Shown here in pieces: positions 6,857-11,388 of a stretch of DNA of 11,388 nt. The stretch lies in contig JACNFL010000113.1 of the NCBI GenBank assembly GCA_014384685.1, positions 1 to 11,388 on the forward strand, read 5' to 3'. Each line of letters begins with the position of its first letter. Position 1 is the first letter of the stretch. The position numbers and the translations under genes are program-made. Below the pieces are notes generated by a model that had not been told where the DNA came from, did not search any database, and saw nothing but the letters and a program-made list of their open reading frames with translations. The DNA is from Methanobacteriota archaeon. Lineage in GTDB: Archaea > Thermoplasmatota > Poseidoniia > Poseidoniales > Thalassarchaeaceae.

Positions 6857-6870
6857 TTTTGTATGTAAAA
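6857..6870 (+). promoter_or_regulatory. AT-rich promoter-like element between the ferredoxin and beta-CASP genes
   Basis: TTTTGTATGTAAAA lies in the divergent gap 6811-7050. Its centre is about 25 nt before a GTG at 6889 that opens the beta-CASP frame, and it could drive the plus-strand gene. The rest of this 240-nt gap holds further AT-rich stretches (6927-6975) and a G6 run (6988-6993), but no gene I can support. Confidence 0.25.
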
Positions 6871-7050
6871 TAGTGTGAAAAGCAATACGTGTTCAAGTCA
6901 GAACGCGGACAGAACATAATAGTTAGTCAGATAATTTATCAAAAATTTATTCCTCGAATCTCTATTTTTCATTTTCTACTGGAAAGAAGGGGGGCCGTTC
7001 CATCCTTACCCAAGGTTGATGAAACATCGAAGTTACGGAAAATCGTTATC

Positions 7051-8364
7051 ATGGTTCTTTACACTCCTGGTTCAACCACAAATTATGATTCTAGTCCTGT
7101 TGAAGATGGTAAACTTCGTTATCATTTTCTTGGAGGAGGACCAGAGGTTGGCAATGTTGGATGCATTCTTGAAGATAGTTCAGGAACTCGATTACAAATC
7201 GATTATGGTTTTGTTCCTAAAAAACCACCAACCTATCCAGAAGAAGGGCCACCTGTTTCTGATGTGATTTTGACACATTCTCATCTTGATCACGTCGGTC
7301 TTGCACCATGGGTAGTTGCTTCTCATGGAGCTAAATTACATTGTACAGAATTAACAGCTGCAGTTCTTGAAATGATATGGAGAGATACTTACAAAGTCAG
7401 TTCAATAGAAGGACAACCACTTCCTTGGGATAAAAGAGACTTAGAAGAAGCACTTGACCAAATAGTTACACATTCTTTCGATGAATGGGTTGAACATGGT
7501 GAATGGAAATGGCGATTTTTACCTGCAGGCCATATTCCAGGTGCGGCTATGGTGGAGATACAATTTGGTGAAAGAAATTTATTATGGTCTGGAGATATAG
7601 ATACAAGATCTTCTCCTTGTGTTATTGGTGCTAAACCAATAAAAAGTGATATTTTATTTCTAGAATCGACATATGCTGGTAAAAACCAACCCGATCGTGA
7701 ATCAGAAGTTCAACGGTTCATTAATCGGGTTGTAGAGGTTGTAGAAAGAGGTGGAACATGTTTGATTCCTTCCTTTGCTAATGGAAGAGGACAAGACATG
7801 CTTCGTTATTTATGGGAAAGTAATCTTGATTTAGATGTTCATTATGATGGAATGGGGAAACGTATACTCAATCATTATCTTAGTCATCCTGATTATATTA
7901 GAGATGTTGAAGTATTTAGAAAAATTAAACGCTGGGCAAGGTTGGTATCTAGTAAATCAGATCGGAAAAAAGCAATTGATGCTGATGTTATTGTAACTAC
8001 TAGTGGAATGTTAGATGGTGGGCCAGCGCATTGGTACCTTAACCGATTGAGACACGACCAAAGAAATGCAGTGTTGTTAACGGGTTACCAAGCTGAAGGT
8101 AGTGGTGGACGCCAAATGTTGGATTCTTCCCGTTTGAAAATATTTGGTAAGATGGTTGACATTAATTTAGAGGTCGACCAATTTTCCTTTTCTAATCACG
8201 CTGATCATTCTCTTCTTGTTGATTTTGCAAAAGATGTGGGTGCTAATGATGTGATTTTATTTCATGGCAACCGAGACGATGGTCAGGAATTATTAAAAAA
8301 AGAGTTAGAAAATGAAGAAATAGTAATTCATCAACCAGATAATTGTCGTTCTTATCTCATCTAA
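7051..8364 (+). CDS. Metallo-beta-lactamase/beta-CASP ribonuclease (archaeal CPSF2-like)
   Basis: A 437-residue zinc nuclease of the CPSF73/Cft2 superfamily acting on RNA in the cytoplasm. Metal ligands are visible: THSHLDH (His76, His78, Asp80, His81), His161 in PAGHIPGA, Asp182 in WSGDID. The beta-CASP motifs follow: A, Glu205 in FLESTY; B, His383 in SFSNHADH; C, His405 in LFHGNRDD. TTSGMLDGGP lies between A and B. It lacks the N-terminal KH domains of aCPSF1, so it resembles aCPSF2. The frame is open back to a GTG at 6889, adding 54 residues, but those lie before the family fold and use codons (AGG, CGC, GGG, CTG) unlike the rest of the gene. I therefore prefer the ATG at 7051, although no SD precedes it. 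Its role is probably RNA processing or decay, as endonuclease or 5'-3' exonuclease. Confidence 0.9.
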   Translation: MVLYTPGSTTNYDSSPVEDGKLRYHFLGGGPEVGNVGCILEDSSGTRLQIDYGFVPKKPPTYPEEGPPVSDVILTHSHLDHVGLAPWVVASHGAKLHCTELTAAVLEMIWRDTYKVSSIEGQPLPWDKRDLEEALDQIVTHSFDEWVEHGEWKWRFLPAGHIPGAAMVEIQFGERNLLWSGDIDTRSSPCVIGAKPIKSDILFLESTYAGKNQPDRESEVQRFINRVVEVVERGGTCLIPSFANGRGQDMLRYLWESNLDLDVHYDGMGKRILNHYLSHPDYIRDVEVFRKIKRWARLVSSKSDRKKAIDADVIVTTSGMLDGGPAHWYLNRLRHDQRNAVLLTGYQAEGSGGRQMLDSSRLKIFGKMVDINLEVDQFSFSNHADHSLLVDFAKDVGANDVILFHGNRDDGQELLKKELENEEIVIHQPDNCRSYLI

Positions 8365-8427
8365 AAATACCTGCTCTTTCTATACCAATTATCTAATAGG
8401 ATAGGCCTTGTGCAGTAAATGGTTAAC

Positions 8428-8733
8428 ATGGCAAAGAAACCATCAGGAAAGAAGGCAGGGAAACCAAAACGCCGTCGCCGACGAAAGATGAAACTAACTC
8501 TACGTAGTAAGAAATTGAAAGGCGAAGGGGGTTATATGGACAAAGTTGGTTGGTCAACACAAAACACAGGAAGGGTTCTTGATGGTGCATCTGATGTTGA
8601 AGAAGTTAAGGAAATCGAACACCAATGCTCTTTGTGTGGCTCAATGAATAGAATCCCTCGACCAAAAACAGACAAGTACAAGGTTTTGTGCGCCCACCCT
8701 GAATGTGGTCATGAAGATGAAGTAGGTTTCTAA
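8428..8733 (+). CDS. Small basic zinc-ribbon protein, unknown function
   Basis: A 101-residue protein I cannot assign to a named family. Residues 1-32 are extremely basic (AKKPSGKKAGKPKRRRRRKMK), as in proteins that bind nucleic acid. A linker with a Gly-rich patch and an acidic segment (DVEEVKEIE, about 56-64) follows. The C-terminal part has two cysteine pairs, CSLC (67, 70) and CAHPEC (88, 93), spaced like a zinc ribbon. It follows the beta-CASP nuclease by 63 nt on the same strand, so a role in RNA or ribosome biology is possible but unproven. An in-frame ATG at 8419 would add three residues, and neither start has a good SD. Its stop overlaps the convergent permease stop by 4 nt. Confidence 0.72.
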   Translation: MAKKPSGKKAGKPKRRRRRKMKLTLRSKKLKGEGGYMDKVGWSTQNTGRVLDGASDVEEVKEIEHQCSLCGSMNRIPRPKTDKYKVLCAHPECGHEDEVGF

Positions 8734-9503
8734 ATTAATAAAATTAGCAAACCCCATATTCGTTTACTCGCGGCAACGAGTATCACAATGACTAGTAATT
8801 TCTGGATAGTAGATTGTGATGAGATTTTTGAACCATAAAAGGAACCAATGAAACCACCAATTAAAACAACGAATGCAAAAGAAGCCAGGATTTCTAGATC
8901 TAAATTTAGTTGACCCGACATTCCTGCCCCTGCTAATCCAGCAATTGAATTAACCCAAATAAAAATTGCAGATGTAGCGGCAACCGTTTTTGGTGTTGCC
9001 CATTTTTTCAAAAGAACAATTGGTGAAAGGAAAATTCCACCGCCAACCCCAACAATTCCACTTACTAAACCAATTCCGACACCCCATGGTGCGGCTTGTT
9101 GAAATGTTGGAATCGTTGTTTTTTCATCTTCATCAAACGCCATCGAACCATATAGTCTCCAAGCAGCTAACACTAAAGTTATTGAAAGTAATAAATCATA
9201 TATTGATTCATCAATCAATAAAAATCCACCTAAAAATGCCATTGGTATACTTGCAATAACAAACGGCATCGTCAATTTAATGTCATGATAACCTTCTTTC
9301 CTATAATAATAAAAAGCAAGACTTGCAACTATGATGTTTAAGAACCAAGCATGTTGTTTTAACCAAGCACTTTCCATCAACCCATAAGAAGTTAAAGACA
9401 TAATTGCAAGATAACCAGATGCCCCGCCATGACCAACACTAGAGTATAAAATAGCAATAATGAAAAGGCCAATCAATAAAAGGCTAAATTCAACACCACT
9501 CAC
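8730..9503 (-). CDS. TauE/SafE family (TSUP) membrane permease
   Basis: A 257-residue integral membrane protein of about eight helices, built as two related halves. Each half carries the glycine-rich family motif: VGHGGASGYLA (23-33) and VGVGGGIFLSP (151-161). The halves are joined by a charged cytoplasmic loop (DEDEKTT, about 124-130). The family exports or imports small anions such as sulfite or sulfonates; the substrate cannot be read from sequence. The length is typical. The start is GTG at 9503, fixed by a strong upstream SD. An ATG overlapping it at 9505 runs straight into a stop (ATGTGA). The gene is divergent from moeA by 73 nt and convergent with the zinc-ribbon gene. A link between sulfite handling and molybdoenzymes is only a thought. 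Confidence 0.87.
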   Translation of the reverse strand: MSGVEFSLLLIGLFIIAILYSSVGHGGASGYLAIMSLTSYGLMESAWLKQHAWFLNIIVASLAFYYYRKEGYHDIKLTMPFVIASIPMAFLGGFLLIDESIYDLLLSITLVLAAWRLYGSMAFDEDEKTTIPTFQQAAPWGVGIGLVSGIVGVGGGIFLSPIVLLKKWATPKTVAATSAIFIWVNSIAGLAGAGMSGQLNLDLEILASFAFVVLIGGFIGSFYGSKISSQSTIQKLLVIVILVAASKRIWGLLILLI

Positions 9504-9509
9504 ATCTTT

Positions 9510-9516
9510 CCCTCCT
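9510..9516 (-). promoter_or_regulatory. Shine-Dalgarno selecting the GTG start of the permease
   Basis: On the minus strand AGGAGGG ends 6 nt before the GTG at 9503. This fixes a GTG start for the permease gene, because the neighbouring ATG at 9505 is followed at once by TGA. Confidence 0.75.
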
Positions 9517-9576
9517 TACATTCAGTTTTGATATGTTCGGCGACTAACTCAAGGCTAAACACACACTCGCAGGTCT

Positions 9577-10785
9577 ATGGAGGTGGGCGTATCTATTGAT
9601 CAAGCGATTGAATTAGCTAATAAAACTCCACTTTTTTTTGAGATAGAAATTAGAAATTTATCTCATGCCCATAATATGGTTTTAGCCAATTCATTAGAGT
9701 CAAAGGTTGACGACCCCCGTTTTGATAATTCAGCAATGGATGGTTGGGCTGTTAAAGAAGCGGATTGCACTAGTCTAAATTCTAAATTAGAAATTATTGG
9801 TACAATACAAGCAGGGAGTTCAGAACAAATTGAAGTCAAACAAGGTCAAGCATGTCGAATAATGACTGGAGCCCCAATACCTCTTGGTGCGGATTCAATT
9901 GTAATGATAGAAGATAGTGCTGTTGTCGATGGGTATGTTTCCATTAATGGGCCAGCGCGCCCTCATTTCATAAGGAAACAAGGGGAAAATATCACAATAG
10001 GTGAAATTGGTTTACAATCTGGATTAAAGTTGAAACCAGCACATCTAGCGATGGCAGCGATGATGGGTTATGCAGAAGTCCCTGTTATCAAACCACCAAA
10101 AATTGCAATCATTGGAACAGGTGATGAATTAATAGAACCAGGTCAGCCATTACAAGCCGGCCAAATTTATGAATCAAATACAACAGCTCTAGTAGGTTTA
10201 GTTTCAGAAATGGGTTGTGAACCTGTTAAATTTCCTTTTGTTACTGATGATATAAATAGCCTAAGAAAGGCATTTGATTTGGCCGCACAAGAATGTGATG
10301 CAATTCTAACAAGTGGTGGTGTTAGTATGGGGGAGTGGGACTTAGTCCGTCGTTTAATGGAGGAAGAGGGTGAAATAAAATTTTGGAAAGTTCTAATCAA
10401 ACCAGGGGGTCCACCTTTATTTGGCTCTTGGAAAAACACACCCCTCTTTGGTTTACCTGGCAACCCAGTTAGTAGCCAAATTGTCTTTCTTTCAATAGTG
10501 GTTCCATGGATCTCTAATTCTTGCGGGTTTCACCCAATTCAAGGTCCTAAATTATTTGATAAAGTTCGAGTGAAGTTATTGTCGTCAGCAGCGGGTACAA
10601 AGAAAAAAATCACGTTGCGTCGTATTCAAATTACAGAGCAGGATGATATTTTGGTTGGTGAGGTTCCTGAAAATCAAGGTAGTGGTAATTTACGTAGTAT
10701 GGTTAATTGCAATGGTTTGACTTTACTCCCAATAGGTGTTAACGGAAAACCAGGTGACACTATAGATGCACTTTGGTTGAGATGA
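9577..10785 (+). CDS. moeA: Molybdopterin molybdenumtransferase MoeA
   Basis: A 402-residue cytoplasmic enzyme that inserts molybdate into adenylylated molybdopterin, the last step of molybdenum cofactor synthesis. The family motifs appear in order: DNSAMDGWA (50-58, with the conserved Asp55), RIMTGAPIPLGAD (94-106), VMIED (109-113), IIGTGDEL (178-185), LTSGGVSMGEWD (244-255), KPGGPPLFG (275-283) and GLPGNPVS (292-299). A C-terminal beta domain runs to the end. The length is normal and there is no fusion to a substrate-binding domain, as some archaeal MoeA proteins have. The ATG at 9577 is the only standard start before the fold. However, the only good SD (GGAGGTG) lies inside the first codons, so the message may be leaderless, or a rare ATT at 9595 may be used. 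uvrA follows 72 nt downstream. Confidence 0.93.
   Translation: MEVGVSIDQAIELANKTPLFFEIEIRNLSHAHNMVLANSLESKVDDPRFDNSAMDGWAVKEADCTSLNSKLEIIGTIQAGSSEQIEVKQGQACRIMTGAPIPLGADSIVMIEDSAVVDGYVSINGPARPHFIRKQGENITIGEIGLQSGLKLKPAHLAMAAMMGYAEVPVIKPPKIAIIGTGDELIEPGQPLQAGQIYESNTTALVGLVSEMGCEPVKFPFVTDDINSLRKAFDLAAQECDAILTSGGVSMGEWDLVRRLMEEEGEIKFWKVLIKPGGPPLFGSWKNTPLFGLPGNPVSSQIVFLSIVVPWISNSCGFHPIQGPKLFDKVRVKLLSSAAGTKKKITLRRIQITEQDDILVGEVPENQGSGNLRSMVNCNGLTLLPIGVNGKPGDTIDALWLR
9579..9585 (+). promoter_or_regulatory. SD-like GGAGGTG overlapping the moeA start
   Basis: GGAGGTG begins with the G of the assigned ATG (9577-9579), so it cannot serve that start. It would be well placed (9 nt) for an in-frame ATT at 9595. 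It may instead be the chance result of the codons Met-Glu-Val. Confidence 0.35.
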
Positions 10786-10846
10786 CACACATTCTAACTT
10801 TCAAACCATCAATTCAAGAACGGTGAACTCGCGCTCACGTTTAGCG

Positions 10847-10852
10847 GGGGTG
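10847..10852 (+). promoter_or_regulatory. Shine-Dalgarno of uvrA
   Basis: GGGGTG lies 5 nt before the GTG at 10858. The frame upstream is closed by TGA at 10855-10857, so this GTG is the earliest possible start and the SD supports it. Confidence 0.6.
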
Positions 10853-10857
10853 TGTGA

Positions 10858-11388
10858 GTGGTTGATGAAAGCACAGGGCCACGGCTTGATGATGGTTGGA
10901 TTGTAGTCAGAGGCGCAAGAACCCACAACCTTCGTGATATCGATGTGAAAATCCCAAGAGGAAGATTTGTTGTCATATCAGGGGTTTCAGGATCAGGAAA
11001 ATCCAGTCTTGCTTTTGATACACTCTACGCAGAGGGACAGAGAAGATATGTGGAATCTCTTTCATCCTATGCTAGGCAATTTATTGGTCAAATGAAAAAA
11101 CCCGATTGTGATAGCATTGAAGGCCTTTCACCAGCAATTTCCATCGACCAAAAACAAGGTTCTCATAATCCACGTTCAACTGTTGCAACCACAACAGAAA
11201 TTCAAGATTACCTTCGTCTTCTTTACGCTAGAGTTGGTAAACCCCACTGTCCAGAGTGTGGAAAAGAAGTAGCTCGCCGTACCGTTCAGGAAATTGTTGA
11301 TGATATTGAATGGCGTATGGAAAGCCATGCTGTTGTTGAATGGTGCCCAACAATAGGGAATCGAAAAGGCACTCATTCAGCTTTGGTC
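10858..11388 (+). CDS. uvrA: UvrABC excinuclease subunit A, N-terminal part (runs off the window)
   Basis: The first 177 codons of UvrA, the ATPase that finds DNA lesions in nucleotide excision repair and loads UvrB. Visible are [13 protein letters not shown] (18-30), the Walker A loop GVSGSGKSS (42-50, Lys48), [17 protein letters not shown] (59-75), the Q-loop ISIDQ (94-98, Gln98), TVATTTEI (108-115) and the start of the first zinc module, HCPECG (130-135, Cys131 and Cys134). These match bacterial UvrA closely. Archaea that carry UvrABC are thought to have received it from bacteria. The start is GTG at 10858 with a GGGGTG SD. The remaining domains, including the signature motif and second ATPase half, lie beyond the window, so intactness cannot be judged. 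Confidence 0.95.
   Translation, partial: MVDESTGPRLDDGWIVVRGARTHNLRDIDVKIPRGRFVVISGVSGSGKSSLAFDTLYAEGQRRYVESLSSYARQFIGQMKKPDCDSIEGLSPAISIDQKQGSHNPRSTVATTTEIQDYLRLLYARVGKPHCPECGKEVARRTVQEIVDDIEWRMESHAVVEWCPTIGNRKGTHSALV

Noticed and set aside
10823..10838. GTGA-N8-TCAC inverted repeat upstream of uvrA as a hairpin or operator
   Set aside because: A four-base stem with an eight-base loop is too weak to support, and no T-run follows.

Overview
The window reads as a chromosomal segment of an AT-rich archaeon, most likely a planktonic euryarchaeon of the Marine Group II / Ca. Poseidoniales type. Supporting this are an archaeal-only ribosomal protein (eL20/LX), a geranylgeranylglyceryl phosphate synthase for ether lipids, an archaeal CPSF2-like beta-CASP nuclease, and a bacterial-type UvrA of the kind mesophilic archaea have acquired. 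Translation signals follow the archaeal GGAGGTGA pattern for several genes, while others (LX, the beta-CASP gene, moeA) lack a well-placed Shine-Dalgarno (SD) sequence and may be leaderless. The lineage call is inferred from gene content and style; no marker gene was aligned.

Layout. (1) 23-295, minus: ribosomal protein LX, divergent from the next block. (2) 348-5076, plus: a secreted, C-terminally membrane-anchored subtilisin-family protease of the KP-43 type, then a MreB/MamK-type actin whose start overlaps the protease stop by 8 nt, then, after a 105-nt gap with a T-run, a 388-aa coiled-coil protein. (3) 5082-6810, minus: ferredoxin, a half-length FAD oxidoreductase resembling the N-terminal half of geranylgeranyl reductases, and GGGP synthase, read in that order as a tight lipid operon. 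(4) 7051-8733, plus: beta-CASP RNase and a small, very basic zinc-ribbon protein. (5) 8730-9503, minus: a TauE/SafE-type permease whose stop overlaps the zinc-ribbon stop. (6) 9577-11388, plus: moeA (molybdenum cofactor) and the first 177 codons of uvrA, which runs off the window.

How the genes may work together. The clearest unit is the lipid operon: GGGPS makes the first ether bond of archaeal lipids, and a reductase plus ferredoxin is the known pairing for saturating the isoprenoid chains. The most unusual unit is the protease/actin/coiled-coil block. The actin's VVSEP and DIGAGTTD motifs and intervening text look closer to magnetosome MamK than to canonical MreB. With an ectoprotease that has a short cytoplasmic tail and a long coiled-coil partner, this could be an undescribed archaeal cytoskeletal or cell-surface module. 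That interpretation is inference from gene order and motifs.

There are no rRNA or tRNA genes, insertion sequences or CRISPR arrays. The longest non-coding stretch is about 240 nt (6811-7050).
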